Counted from the first letter of the stretch, positions 36,203-45,366 are shown. The stretch is 64,000 nt of DNA from Roseobacter sp. SK209-2-6 (GCF_000169455.1 NZ_AAYC01000003.1:1-64000), one strand, 5' to 3'. The notes: generated by a model not told the origin, from the letters alone. Numbers and translations: made by a program.

Positions 36203-37732
36203 ATGTTTGAAAATCTATCCGAACGGCTTTCCGGGGTCTTTGACCGGCTGACCAAACAGGGTGCGCTGTCGGAGGAAGACGTCAAAACCGCTCTGCGCGA
36301 AGTGCGCGTCGCCCTCTTGGAGGCCGATGTTTCGCTGCCGGTTGCCCGCGACTTTGTCAAAAAGGTTCAGGAACAGGCCACCGGTCAGGCAGTCACCAAA
36401 TCGGTGACCCCGGGCCAGCAGGTGGTCAAGATTGTTCACGACGCGCTGGTTGAAGTACTGCGCGGCGACGAAGATCTGGGCACCCTCAAAGTGGACAACC
36501 CGCCCGCGCCGATCCTGATGGTCGGCCTGCAGGGCTCAGGTAAGACCACAACCACAGGCAAGCTGGCCAAACGCCTGAAAGAGAAAGAGGGCAAACGCGT
36601 CCTCATGGCCTCGCTCGACGTTTACCGCCCCGCTGCGATGGACCAGCTGAAGGTTCTCGGCACCCAGATTGGCGTTGATACCCTGCCCATCGTACCTGGC
36701 CAGAAACCTGTCGACATCGCCAAACGCGCCAAGCAGCAGGCGACCCTCGGCGGCTATGACGTCTATATGCTCGACACAGCGGGCCGCTTGCATATCGACG
36801 AAACCCTGATGCAAGAGGTCGAGGACGTCCGCAATGTGGTCTCCCCGCGTGAGACACTGCTGGTGGTCGATGGGTTGACCGGTCAGGTTGCGGTTGAGGT
36901 TGCGGAAGAATTCGACGCCAAGATCGGCATCTCAGGCGTGGTCCTCACCCGGATGGATGGTGACGGGCGCGGTGGTGCGGCGCTGTCAATGCGCGCGGTC
37001 ACCGGCAAGCCGATCCGCTTTGTCGGCCTTGGCGAAAAGATGGATGCCATCGAGACCTTCGAACCGGAGCGTATCGCTGGGCGCATCCTGGGCATGGGCG
37101 ATATCGTTGCCCTGGTCGAGAAGGCCCAGGAAACCATCGAGGCCGAGCAGGCCGAAAAGATGATGAAGCGCATGATGAAGGGTCATTTCAATATGAATGA
37201 CCTGAAGATGCAGCTTCAGCAAATGCAGCAGATGGGCGGCATGGAGGGCATGATGTCGATGATGCCCGGCATGGGGAAAATGGCCAAGCAGGTGCAGGAC
37301 GCCGGCATGGATGACAAAGTCATCACCCGCCAGATCGCCATGATCCAGTCCATGACCAAGAAAGAGCGCGCCAACCCGGCCCTGCTGCAGGCCTCGCGCA
37401 AGAAACGCATCGCCGCCGGTTCCGGCATGCAGGTCTCTGACCTCAACAAGCTTCTGAAAATGCACCGGCAGATGTCGGACATGATGAAGAAGATGGGCAA
37501 GATGGGCAAAGGCAAGATGCTGAAACAGGCGCTCGGCGGCATGTTCGGCAAAGGCGGCGGCATGCCCGATATGGCGGGCATGGATCCCGGTCAGATGGAC
37601 CCAAAAGCGCTGGAAGCGGCCGCCAAGGCGCTTGGCGGCAAGGGCGGAATGCCCGGCGGCTTGCCCGGTCTCGGCGGTATGGGTGGCATGGGCCTGCCCG
37701 GTGGCCTTTCCGGTTTCGGGAAGAAGAAGTAA
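36203..37732 (+). CDS. ffh: Signal recognition particle protein
   Basis: Ffh targets ribosomes making membrane proteins to FtsY. The 509-residue protein has the N domain, the GTPase with GLQGSGKTTTTGKLAK, LDTAGR and TRMDGDGRGGAALS, and a methionine-rich M domain (MGGMEGMMSMMPGMGKMAK) that binds signal peptides and SRP RNA. A Gly/Met-rich tail ending in FGKKK follows, longer than in E. coli. The SRP RNA gene itself is not in this window. Confidence 0.97.
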   Translation: MFENLSERLSGVFDRLTKQGALSEEDVKTALREVRVALLEADVSLPVARDFVKKVQEQATGQAVTKSVTPGQQVVKIVHDALVEVLRGDEDLGTLKVDNPPAPILMVGLQGSGKTTTTGKLAKRLKEKEGKRVLMASLDVYRPAAMDQLKVLGTQIGVDTLPIVPGQKPVDIAKRAKQQATLGGYDVYMLDTAGRLHIDETLMQEVEDVRNVVSPRETLLVVDGLTGQVAVEVAEEFDAKIGISGVVLTRMDGDGRGGAALSMRAVTGKPIRFVGLGEKMDAIETFEPERIAGRILGMGDIVALVEKAQETIEAEQAEKMMKRMMKGHFNMNDLKMQLQQMQQMGGMEGMMSMMPGMGKMAKQVQDAGMDDKVITRQIAMIQSMTKKERANPALLQASRKKRIAAGSGMQVSDLNKLLKMHRQMSDMMKKMGKMGKGKMLKQALGGMFGKGGGMPDMAGMDPGQMDPKALEAAAKALGGKGGMPGGLPGLGGMGGMGLPGGLSGFGKKK

Positions 37733-37736
37733 CGAG

Positions 37737-38282
37737 ATGAGTTTCTCTGTCCCCACACTTCAGACATCGCGGCTGATGATGCGCGCCCCAACGCTCGAGG
37801 ATTTCGACGCGTTGTGCGCCTTCTATGCTTCCCCGCGTGCTGAATTTGTGGGTGGACAGATGGAGCCGGAACAGGTCTGGCGCCACCTCGCAGTTGAGAT
37901 CGGCCACTGGCAGATGCTGGGCTACGGGCGCTGGACCCTGGTGGAACGCGAAAGCGGCAAAGCTGCGGGGATCATTGGCCTATGGAACCCGGCAGGCTGG
38001 CCAGAGCCGGAAATCGGTTGGGACCTGTTCGAGGGCTTTGGCGGCAAAGGCTACGCCACCGAAGCGGCGACTGCCGCACGCACACACGCTTATGGCGTCC
38101 TGGGCTGGAAAACCGCGATCAGCCTTGTCGCACCAGAGAACCATGCCTCGCGCAAAGTAGCGCAACGCCTGGGCGCCAAACGTGACGGCAACTTCAACCA
38201 TGACCGCTTTGGCACAGTCGAAGTCTGGCGCCACATCGGTGCGGATGACCTGAACGAAGGCGGAATGGAGGCCTACGCATGA
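37737..38282 (+). CDS. GNAT acetyltransferase, first of three
   Basis: The 181-residue RimJ/RimL-type (Acetyltransf_3) protein has an N-terminal strand (TLQTSRLMMRAPTLEDF), the shared motif EIGHWQMLGYGRW, and the acetyl-CoA-binding loop EGFGGKGYATEAA. The C-terminal HASRKVAQRLGAKRDG is the family's last helix. It starts 4 bases after ffh and overlaps the second copy by ATGA. The substrate, probably an amino group on a protein or small molecule, is unknown. Confidence 0.88.
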   Translation: MSFSVPTLQTSRLMMRAPTLEDFDALCAFYASPRAEFVGGQMEPEQVWRHLAVEIGHWQMLGYGRWTLVERESGKAAGIIGLWNPAGWPEPEIGWDLFEGFGGKGYATEAATAARTHAYGVLGWKTAISLVAPENHASRKVAQRLGAKRDGNFNHDRFGTVEVWRHIGADDLNEGGMEAYA

Positions 38283-38806
38283 TGGCGATGCCTCTTCCGA
38301 TTCCGGTGCTGGAAACTGAGCGTCTGGTGCTGCGCGGTCCCCAGATTGAAGATCTGAAGCCGATGTCGGCTTTCTTTGAAACGGAGCGCAGCCAGTATGT
38401 AGGCGGGCCCCGTGATGCCATGGGAACCTGGCAATCCATGGTCGCGCGCATTGGCCATTGGTCGCTCAATGGCTATGGGCTCTGGCATATCGAGGAAAAA
38501 CCCAGCGGCGCCTTTATTGGCTGGGCCGGCATGATCTTTGCCCCCGCCTGGGATGAGCCGGAGCTGGGCTGGACCCTGCTGGAAGGGGCCGAGGGCAAGG
38601 GCTATGCCTTTGAAGCTGCCACAACGGCCCGCGCCTATGCTGCGCGCCATCAGAAACAGAACGGCGTGATCAGCTATATTGCCCCGGCCAATAGCCGCTC
38701 GCAGGCATTGGCCCAAAGGCTCGGCGCGGTGTTCGAGCGTGACGGCAAACTCCTGGGCAAACCCTGCCAGGTTTGGCGCCACCCGGTCCTGGAGGGCACG
38801 GCATGA
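38279..38806 (+). CDS. GNAT acetyltransferase, second of three
   Basis: The 175-residue paralogue of its neighbours has VLETERLVLRGPQIEDL, RIGHWSLNGYGLW, EGAEGKGYAFEAA as the acetyl-CoA loop, and the end NSRSQALAQRLGAVFERDG. The start overlaps the upstream stop, and its own stop overlaps the third copy's start. Three paralogues in a row, all coupled, suggest a duplicated group with diverged targets. Confidence 0.88.
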   Translation: MMAMPLPIPVLETERLVLRGPQIEDLKPMSAFFETERSQYVGGPRDAMGTWQSMVARIGHWSLNGYGLWHIEEKPSGAFIGWAGMIFAPAWDEPELGWTLLEGAEGKGYAFEAATTARAYAARHQKQNGVISYIAPANSRSQALAQRLGAVFERDGKLLGKPCQVWRHPVLEGTA

Positions 38807-39405
38807 GCCTGAGTATTCCCGTGATCGAAACCCGGCGCCTGGTACTGCGCGGCCCCGAAGCCGAGGATTACCCGGACTTCAAGGCGACCTTTGCCTCTTA
38901 CCGCTCCCGCTTCATGGGCGGGCCCTTGAACGCCTATGAGGCCTGGATGCTCTATGCCGCTGAGATCGGCCATTGGCAGGTCAATGGTTTTGGCATGTGG
39001 ATGATCCACGACAAGGTGACGGATGAGACCTATGGCATGGCAGGCGGCTGGATGCCCGCTGGCTGGCCCGAGCGCGAGATCGCCTGGATCATCTGGCCGG
39101 ATGCCGCCGGGCATGGCTACGCCTTGGAAGCGACCAATGCCGCCCGTGCCTATTTCTATGAGAGCTGCGGTTGGGAGACCGCCGTCAGCTATATCGACCC
39201 GAAAAACCTGGACTCGATCCGCCTGGCCGAACGGCTGGGTGCGTTAAAGGACCGGGAGGCTGCCACCATTGATGGCAATGACGCCGTCTACCGCCATCCC
39301 AGCCCCGGGGCCCTCAAGGGCAGTCAGCTGGCCCATGGCATCGAGATGGAAATCAGCCACTACGCCGACCCTCTGTTCAAACCAAAAGGATGGGCCATTG
39401 ACTGA
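38803..39405 (+). CDS. GNAT acetyltransferase, third of three
   Basis: The 200-residue protein has VIETRRLVLRGPEAEDY, EIGHWQVNGFGMW, and a looser acetyl-CoA loop (PDAAGHGYALEAT). It carries about 25 extra C-terminal residues (EMEISHYADPLFKPK). It is the most diverged of the three. Its stop lies inside the next gene's start region, coupling it to chorismate mutase. Confidence 0.87.
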   Translation: MSLSIPVIETRRLVLRGPEAEDYPDFKATFASYRSRFMGGPLNAYEAWMLYAAEIGHWQVNGFGMWMIHDKVTDETYGMAGGWMPAGWPEREIAWIIWPDAAGHGYALEATNAARAYFYESCGWETAVSYIDPKNLDSIRLAERLGALKDREAATIDGNDAVYRHPSPGALKGSQLAHGIEMEISHYADPLFKPKGWAID

Positions 39406-39724
39406 CAGCATAAATACCTCCGGCACAGCCGAAGATGTGGTCGCACGCGCCGCGGAGCTCCTGAAAGGGCACCGTGAAAGCATCGACCGGCTTGATGCCA
39501 TCCTTGTTTACACCCTGGGGGAGCGCTTCAAGCATACCCAGGCCGTTGGGCGCCTGAAGGCAGAGCATGACCTGCCGCCTTCGGACCCGACCCGCGAAGC
39601 CAAGCAGATTGCACGGCTTGAGAATCTGGCGGAACGGGCCGACCTGGACCCCGATTTCGCCAAGGCTTTCCTGAATTTCATCATTCAGGAAGTCATCAGA
39701 CACCACAAGAAACACCAGGAATAA
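39398..39724 (+). CDS. Chorismate mutase (AroQ-type, helical)
   Basis: This 108-residue all-helical protein matches the AroQ fold that converts chorismate to prephenate. It shows IDRLDAILVYTLGERFKHTQ with the conserved Arg/Lys side chains, then KAEHDLPPSDPTREAKQIARL and the C-terminal helix FAKAFLNFIIQEVIRHHKKHQ. The start is a TTG preceded by AAAGGA, overlapping the last acetyltransferase by eight bases. It lies just upstream of rpsP and is probably co-transcribed with it. Confidence 0.9.
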   Translation: MTDSINTSGTAEDVVARAAELLKGHRESIDRLDAILVYTLGERFKHTQAVGRLKAEHDLPPSDPTREAKQIARLENLAERADLDPDFAKAFLNFIIQEVIRHHKKHQE

Positions 39725-39765
39725 CAGGGACCTCCCTGTAAACGCCATCAAAGGAGAACAAACCC

Positions 39766-40122
39766 ATGGCTATCAAAATCCGTCTGGCCCGTGGCGGCTC
39801 TAAAAAGCGCCCTTTCTACCGCATCGTTGCTGCTGACAGCCGCATGCCACGTGATGGCCGCTTCATCGAGAAGCTCGGCACCTACAACCCGCTGCTGCCC
39901 AAAGACAGCGAAGAGCGCGTGAAAATGGATCTGGAGCGCGTTCAGTACTGGCTGGGCGAAGGCGCACAGGTCACCGACCGTGTTGCCCGCATGCTGGAAG
40001 CTGCCGGCGTTCGCGAAAAGGCCGAGCGCAACAACCCCAAGAAGGGCACCCCTGGCAAGAAAGCTCAGGAGCGCGCAGAAGAAAAAGCAGCCAAGGCTGC
40101 TGAAGCTGCCGAAGCCGAGTAA
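39766..40122 (+). CDS. rpsP: 30S ribosomal protein S16
   Basis: bS16 helps assemble the small subunit. The 118-residue protein has the family N-terminus [19 protein letters not shown], with [18 protein letters not shown], and a basic/acidic C-terminal tail ([13 protein letters not shown]) longer than in E. coli. AAAGGAG precedes the ATG. It opens the ribosome-maturation block with rimM and trmD, which here is interrupted by bluB and a microprotein. Confidence 0.97.
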   Translation: MAIKIRLARGGSKKRPFYRIVAADSRMPRDGRFIEKLGTYNPLLPKDSEERVKMDLERVQYWLGEGAQVTDRVARMLEAAGVREKAERNNPKKGTPGKKAQERAEEKAAKAAEAAEAE

Positions 40123-40128
40123 TCGGAT

Positions 40129-40818
40129 ATGGACGCGCGGGACCAGCCGCAGGCTGAGCCTCAGAAGGGGCAGAAGGAAGACCTCCCAAAGGGAGCTTTT
40201 CCGGAAGAGTTCCGCGCCCAGCTTGATCTTCTCATGCGGTTGCGGCGTGATGTGCGCCGCTTCCGCCGGGATCCGGTGGATGAGGCAGTGCTCGCGCGTT
40301 GCCTCTCTGCCATCCAGCTGGCCCCTTCTGTGGGCTTGAGCGAACCCTGGCGCATCCTGCGCATCGACAGTGATGCCGCACGCGATGCCGCCCTGAAGAA
40401 TTTCCAGACAGCCAATGCCGAAGCCCTGGCCGGCTATTCCGGCGAGCAGGCCAGCCTTTATGCCGGGCTGAAGCTCTCTGGCATGCAGGAAGCCCCAGTA
40501 CAGCTGGCGATCTACTGCGATGACGAGACCAACCAGGGCCACGGGTTGGGCGCGGCGACCATGCCGGAAATGCGGCGCTATTCGGTAGTCACGGCCATCA
40601 CACTCTTCTGGCTTGCCCTGCGTGGTGAAGGCCTGGGGCTCGGCTGGGTCTCGGTCCTGGATCCAGACCAGTTGAGCCGGGATTTGCAGGCCCCTGAAGG
40701 CTGGCAACTGATTGGGTATTTCTGTATTGGCTGGCCCGAGAAGACTTCAGAAACACCGGAACTGGAACTCAAAGGTTGGGAAAGCCGCCAGGCAGATCTC
40801 CCAATTGAGACCAGGTAA
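40129..40818 (+). CDS. bluB: 5,6-dimethylbenzimidazole synthase
   Basis: BluB cannibalises reduced FMN with oxygen to make the lower ligand of cobalamin. The 229-residue nitroreductase-fold protein has RRDVRRFRRDPVDE, the BluB-type LAPSVGLSEPWRILRI with its conserved Asp/Ser pocket, and EGLGLGWVSVLDP. It starts 6 bases after rpsP. It completes, with cobC and cbiB at 12.4-14.3 kb, evidence for a lower-ligand and linker route to B12. Confidence 0.93.
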   Translation: MDARDQPQAEPQKGQKEDLPKGAFPEEFRAQLDLLMRLRRDVRRFRRDPVDEAVLARCLSAIQLAPSVGLSEPWRILRIDSDAARDAALKNFQTANAEALAGYSGEQASLYAGLKLSGMQEAPVQLAIYCDDETNQGHGLGAATMPEMRRYSVVTAITLFWLALRGEGLGLGWVSVLDPDQLSRDLQAPEGWQLIGYFCIGWPEKTSETPELELKGWESRQADLPIETR

Positions 40819-40823
40819 ACCCA

Positions 40824-40964
40824 ATGGGCCGCCTGATCCGCCTTGTGTTTTTTACCGGGATCGCCTTTATCTCAGGCATTCTGTTTGAGCGCAGCCATCA
40901 AAAGGACCTATGCGCAAAATCCGGCGGGCAATGGATCCGCGGCGGGTTCTGTGCCGGAGAGTGA
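40824..40964 (+). CDS. 46-residue membrane microprotein
   Basis: The 46-residue protein opens [20 protein letters not shown] and continues with [17 protein letters not shown], ending GGFCAGE. It has one N-terminal membrane helix and a periplasmic or cytosolic tail with two cysteines. It starts 5 bases after bluB and ends 4 bases before rimM's ATG, so it is part of the block. Conserved two-cysteine tails like this hint at a real small gene rather than chance; its role is unknown. Confidence 0.65.
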   Translation: MGRLIRLVFFTGIAFISGILFERSHQKDLCAKSGGQWIRGGFCAGE

Positions 40965-40968
40965 AGCC

Positions 40969-41472
40969 ATGAGTGAACTGATTTGCGTTGGGGCCATCGC
41001 AGGATCCTATGGGGTGCGCGGAGAGGTGCGGCTCAAGAGTTTTTGCGCAGTCCCCGAAGAGATCGAGGCCTATTCGCCGCTCTCTAGCGAAGATGGCAGC
41101 CAGAGCTATTCTCTGACGCTCACCCGCGCAATCAAGGGCGGATTTTCCGGATACTTGGGCGGTGTGGAGACCAAGGAACAGGCCGATGCAATCAAAGGCC
41201 TGAAACTCTTTGCGCCGCGTGATCGCCTACCCAGCCTACCCAGTGATGAGTATTACTATGCCGATCTGGTCGGCATGGAAGTCTATGACACTGGCGGCGT
41301 CTTGCTTGGAACCGTGAAATCGGTCCAAAACCACGGCGCCAGCGATCTGTTGGAATTGCAGGGCGAGGCGATCAAAGGCACAGCACTTTTGCCCTTTACT
41401 ATGGCTGCAGTCCCCACGGTGGACTTGGAACAGGGCCGTATCATCGCCGACCCACCCGAAGGCCTATTCTAA
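40969..41472 (+). CDS. rimM: Ribosome maturation factor RimM
   Basis: RimM binds S19 and helps mature the 30S subunit head. The 167-residue protein has the N-terminal domain ([18 protein letters not shown]) and the PRC-barrel half ([35 protein letters not shown]). The ATG chosen follows the microprotein by 4 bases; longer readings overlap it. trmD follows. Confidence 0.95.
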   Translation: MSELICVGAIAGSYGVRGEVRLKSFCAVPEEIEAYSPLSSEDGSQSYSLTLTRAIKGGFSGYLGGVETKEQADAIKGLKLFAPRDRLPSLPSDEYYYADLVGMEVYDTGGVLLGTVKSVQNHGASDLLELQGEAIKGTALLPFTMAAVPTVDLEQGRIIADPPEGLF

Positions 41473-41524
41473 GACTGCAAGATCCATCCTCTCACCGAAT
41501 GTGAGCGGCGCAAAGGACAGCCAC

Positions 41525-42355
41525 GTGACCCAAGACCCCAAAGCTTCCCCTTCAAAATCACATGGGCGCAAGGCCATTCGCCCCACTTTGAAGCCGCGCG
41601 AGCTGATTACTCCAACACCGGACCTGGCTGGCGTATGGAAAGCCAAGGTTCTGACGCTTTTTCCAAGCGCTTTTCCGGGTGTGTTGGGCGAAAGCCTGAC
41701 CGGCAAGGCCCTGCAGGAAGGGTTGTGGCAGCTGGAAGCAATTGATCTTCGCCAGTTTGGGCTGACCAAACATCGAAATGTGGATGACACCCCCGCAGGC
41801 GGCGGTGCCGGAATGGTGCTGCGCCCGGATGTGTTGGGCAGCGCGATTGAGCATGCCATGGTCGATACCACCGCGCCGCAGGGGGGCAACTGGCCTTTGA
41901 TCTATCTTTCACCGCGTGGGCGCCGGATGGATCAGGCCATGATGCAGAACCTGGCCCGCTGCGACGGCATGACCCTTCTTTGTGGCCGCTTCGAGGGCGT
42001 CGATGAGCGGGTTCTGCAGCACTACAATATCCAGGAAGTCTCCCTTGGGGATTTTGTCATGACCGGCGGCGAACTGGCGGCACAGGCCCTGATCGATGGC
42101 ACCGTGCGCCTGATCCCGGGCGTCCTAGGCAACCAGGCCTCAACCGAGGAAGAAAGCTTCTCTTCCGGCCTGCTTGAGCATCCGCAATACACCCGCCCCG
42201 CCGAGTGGAAGGGCCGCAAAATCCCCGAGGTTCTGATGTCCGGCCACCATGGGAAAATCGCCGAATGGCGCCAGGAGATGAGCGAAGAGATCACCAAGGC
42301 GCGGCGTCCCGACCTGTGGGAAGCCTACCAGCGCAAGCGGGACAACAAAGACTGA
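41525..42355 (+). CDS. trmD: tRNA (guanine-N1)-methyltransferase
   Basis: TrmD methylates G37 of tRNAs. The 276-residue protein has the trefoil-knot SAM site (LCGRFEGVDERV, GDFVMTGGELAAQ) and the C-terminal domain (ARRPDLWEAYQRKR). A GTG start is preceded by AAGGA; about 40 N-terminal residues precede the core (AKVLTLFPSAFPG). A GTG eight codons upstream has no ribosome-binding sequence. Confidence 0.96.
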   Translation: MTQDPKASPSKSHGRKAIRPTLKPRELITPTPDLAGVWKAKVLTLFPSAFPGVLGESLTGKALQEGLWQLEAIDLRQFGLTKHRNVDDTPAGGGAGMVLRPDVLGSAIEHAMVDTTAPQGGNWPLIYLSPRGRRMDQAMMQNLARCDGMTLLCGRFEGVDERVLQHYNIQEVSLGDFVMTGGELAAQALIDGTVRLIPGVLGNQASTEEESFSSGLLEHPQYTRPAEWKGRKIPEVLMSGHHGKIAEWRQEMSEEITKARRPDLWEAYQRKRDNKD

Positions 42356-42491
42356 GGATCTTGCTCAGAGCTCGGCCCACGGTCGGCGGTGATTTTCTGC
42401 AAGTACCTTTCCTGAACTGAAAACATTGCCGTGAACGGCCTGTCATGCTTTAGTTTGTGCATCACCAACTGAAAACATGGGAGCGCAGAAA

Positions 42492-42827
42492 GTGGCAGGG
42501 AAGTTCGAACTTTATCAAGACAAGGCGGGTGAATACCGGTTTCGTCTGAAAGCAGGCAATGGCGAGAACATTCTGGCGAGCGAGGGCTACAAGCAGAAAA
42601 GCAGCGCTGAGAACGGTATTGAATCCGTGCGCAAGAATGCTTCGGAAGATAAGCGCTATGAGCGCAAGGAAACCTCTTCGGGCAAGCATATGTTCAACCT
42701 GAAAGCCGGCAATGGCCAGGTGATCGGCACCTCGCAGAGCTATACCAGTGCATCTGGGCGCGACAACGGCATCGAATCCGTGATGCGCAATGCGCCAGAG
42801 GCCAAGCTCGACGATCAGACCGCTTGA
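42492..42827 (+). CDS. YegP-like DUF1508 protein
   Basis: The 111-residue protein consists of two copies of the DUF1508 repeat: KFELYQDKAGEYRFRLKAGN and YERKETSSGKHMFNLKAGNG, each ending with an INSERT-like NGIESVRKNA or NGIESVMRNA. The GTG start giving MAGKFELY is preferred because GGGAG lies eight bases upstream and the N-terminus matches the family; an ATG five codons earlier has none. The family is small and soluble, function unknown. Confidence 0.87.
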   Translation: MAGKFELYQDKAGEYRFRLKAGNGENILASEGYKQKSSAENGIESVRKNASEDKRYERKETSSGKHMFNLKAGNGQVIGTSQSYTSASGRDNGIESVMRNAPEAKLDDQTA

Positions 42828-42856
42828 TCAAATCGCACAATTGGCGAAGCCAAATG

Positions 42857-42884
42857 GCCCTCGATGAAAATGTCGGGGGCTTTT
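42857..42884 (+). terminator. Terminator after the YegP-like gene
   Basis: GCCCTCGA pairs with TCGGGGGC (one G-T pair) around an 8-base loop, followed by TTTTCTGTTT. A small TTGGC-GAA-GCCAA hairpin precedes it. Confidence 0.65.
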
Positions 42885-43014
42885 CTGTTTCAGTGGCCGC
42901 AAGTAACTGAAAGCACCAATGGCAAAGGGCACATTGAAATGACGCCTCGTAAGAGGCGACAGTCACCGCTCCCATCTGCATCATATGCGCAAAACTTTGG
43001 GGAGATGGTGCAAG

Positions 43015-44472
43015 ATGCTGCGACTGATCAAACGCGTTCTGGCGGGGCTGGCTGTCGCCCTACTCACCCTCGTCACGGTGATAGGTTTCAATACGCTTCG
43101 CTACACACCAGAACACGTCAGCGAAGACGCCCCCGTCTTTGAACTGGGGGCAGATCTTGAAGCAGCCACCTCCAACCTTTCGCAAGCTGTGAAGTTTAAA
43201 ACCATTTCAACGGAGATGACGCATCCGGATTTCGAGGATTTCCTAGAATTCCTACAAAAAACCTACCCTGCGGTGCATACGACTATGGCGCGCGAGGTAC
43301 TGGCCCGCAAGACGCCGCTGTACAAATGGCAGGGCAGCGACCCAAGCCAGGCACCGATCCTTCTGGCAGCACATTATGATGTAGTGCCCATCGCTCCGGG
43401 TTCACATGATCTTTGGGAGTATGAGCCCTTTTCCGGCGTCGTTGCGGATGGGTTTGTCTGGGGACGCGGCACTTTGGACGATAAGGGGGCTGCGATTGCG
43501 CTCCTCACCGCAGCGGAGCACATGATCCAGCAGGGTTTCACGCCCAAGCGTACAATTTATTTCGCCTTTGGCGGCGATGAGGAGGTTGGCGGCTTGGGCG
43601 CAATTGCCGTGACCCTGCACCTTAAAGAACAAGGTGTGGAACTGGATTGGATGCTGGACGAGGGCTCTTTTGTGCTCGACAAGATCATTCCGGGTCTGGA
43701 GCAGCCGGTGGCAAGCATCAACCTTTCGGAAAAAGGCATTCTGACGCTGGAGCTGGTGGCCAAAGCGGAAGGCGGCCACTCCTCGATGCCGCCGCGCACG
43801 ACCGCCGTGGGGCGCATCTCTCAAGCAGTTGCACGCCTGCAGGACAAGCCGGTGCCCGGCGGGCTGAACGGCATTTCAGCCGAGTTCTTTGACAGCCTCG
43901 GCCAGCACTTCCCTCTGGGCCAACGCGTGGTCTTTGCCAATCAGTGGCTGTTCCGGCCCCTGCTCGAGAAGATCCTCTCTGGCGCGCCCTCGACCGACGC
44001 CATGCTGCGGACCACCACGGCCCCTACAATGCTGACCGGATCCAGCAAGGAAAACGTGCTGGCAGCAGAGGCCTCGGCTAAGATCAATTTCCGCATCCAC
44101 CCACGCGACAGCATCAAAGACATCGTCGAGCATGTGCGCCGCACCATCGATGACCCCAAGGTCGAGATCCTCTATGACAGCGAACGCGCCACCCCCGCTT
44201 CGCCGGTGTCTTCTTCGGAGGCCGAGGGCTATGCGCAGATCAAATCCTCAATTCTGGATGCCTTTGGCCCGCTGGCCACGGTGCCCGGCCTAACCATCGC
44301 CGCCACCGATGCCCGCCACTATGGCAAGGCAGCCAAAAATGCCTACCGGATCAACCCTTTCAAGATCACCGGTTCCGACCTGCCCCGCATCCATGGCACC
44401 AATGAAAGGCTTTCTATTGAAAACCTGGAACGCGGCATCAATTTCTACGGGGCCCTTCTGCAAAAGCAATGA
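43015..44472 (+). CDS. M20-family metallopeptidase (carboxypeptidase type), membrane-anchored
   Basis: This 485-residue zinc peptidase has an N-terminal membrane helix (GLAVALLTLVTVIGFNTL) and the M20 ligands: LLAAHYDVVP, GRGTLDDKG, the catalytic GGDEEVGG, and the C-terminal GTNERLS. The layout matches PM20D1/CPS1-like carboxypeptidases facing the periplasm. The ATG used follows GGGGAGA; an earlier in-frame ATG would add ten residues. It sits between trmD and rplS, interrupting the usual block. Confidence 0.9.
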   Translation: MLRLIKRVLAGLAVALLTLVTVIGFNTLRYTPEHVSEDAPVFELGADLEAATSNLSQAVKFKTISTEMTHPDFEDFLEFLQKTYPAVHTTMAREVLARKTPLYKWQGSDPSQAPILLAAHYDVVPIAPGSHDLWEYEPFSGVVADGFVWGRGTLDDKGAAIALLTAAEHMIQQGFTPKRTIYFAFGGDEEVGGLGAIAVTLHLKEQGVELDWMLDEGSFVLDKIIPGLEQPVASINLSEKGILTLELVAKAEGGHSSMPPRTTAVGRISQAVARLQDKPVPGGLNGISAEFFDSLGQHFPLGQRVVFANQWLFRPLLEKILSGAPSTDAMLRTTTAPTMLTGSSKENVLAAEASAKINFRIHPRDSIKDIVEHVRRTIDDPKVEILYDSERATPASPVSSSEAEGYAQIKSSILDAFGPLATVPGLTIAATDARHYGKAAKNAYRINPFKITGSDLPRIHGTNERLSIENLERGINFYGALLQKQ

Positions 44473-44734
44473 GCCGGCGGCTCTTGATCGGGCCCGCCAT
44501 TTGCCGTAAAGCAGCCCTGCTTGGATTCGCTTTTGCGGTCCGAGTCGTTGGGGTGTGCTTAGATAGCGTTTCTGGTCTTCTTCGGCCAGTGCTGCGCAGG
44601 CAGGCCCGGACAACAAGGAACGGACGGACTGACCTCTGGCGGGCTGCTACAAGCGGGACCCGGTGAAGACTAAGAGCTCTTGGGACGCGCAAATCTTCGT
44701 GGACAAAACCACGAGCAAATTAGGAGATGATCAG

Positions 44735-45109
44735 ATGGACCTGATCGCACAGCTGGAGGCGGAACAAGTTGCCGCCCTGGGGAAAGACATCCCCGACTTC
44801 AAAGCCGGTGACACCATCCGTGTTGGCTACAAAGTAACCGAAGGTTCGCGTTCGCGCGTTCAGAACTATGAAGGCGTCTGCATCAGCCGCAAGAATGGTT
44901 CTGGCATCGCCGGCTCCTTCACCGTTCGTAAGATTTCTTTTGGCGAAGGCGTGGAGCGTGTGTTCCCGCTGCACTCGACCAATATCGACAGCATCACCGT
45001 TGTGCGCCGTGGCCGCGTCCGTCGCGCCAAGCTGTACTACCTGCGCTCGCGCCGTGGTAAGTCCGCACGTATCGCTGAAGATACAACCTACAAAGCCAAA
45101 AAAGCCTAA
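44735..45109 (+). CDS. rplS: 50S ribosomal protein L19
   Basis: bL19 contacts 16S RNA at the subunit interface. The 124-residue protein shows [55 protein letters not shown] and [24 protein letters not shown] precedes the ATG; longer upstream frames are not coding. rpmE follows 11 bases later. Confidence 0.97.
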   Translation: MDLIAQLEAEQVAALGKDIPDFKAGDTIRVGYKVTEGSRSRVQNYEGVCISRKNGSGIAGSFTVRKISFGEGVERVFPLHSTNIDSITVVRRGRVRRAKLYYLRSRRGKSARIAEDTTYKAKKA

Positions 45110-45120
45110 GGAGTGGTATC

Positions 45121-45342
45121 ATGAAAAAAGACACCCATCCCGAATACCACTTTATCGACGTCAAAATGACCGATGGCACCATCCTAAAGATGCGTTCCAC
45201 CTGGGGCAAAGAAGGTGACACCATGGCGCTGGATATCGATCCAACCGTGCACCCCGCATGGACCGGCGGCAACACCCGCCTGATGGACGCCGGCGGCCGC
45301 GTTTCCAAGTTCAAAAAGAAATACGAAGGTCTGGGCTTCTAA
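45121..45342 (+). CDS. rpmE: 50S ribosomal protein L31
   Basis: The 73-residue bL31 has the family's N-terminus ([19 protein letters not shown]) and the C-terminal [16 protein letters not shown]. It contains no cysteines, so it is the zinc-free (C-minus) type rather than the four-cysteine type. It ends the ribosomal block and is followed by a clear terminator. Confidence 0.96.
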   Translation: MKKDTHPEYHFIDVKMTDGTILKMRSTWGKEGDTMALDIDPTVHPAWTGGNTRLMDAGGRVSKFKKKYEGLGF

Positions 45343-45366
45343 GCGCCGCACCTTTGCAGTTTCGAA

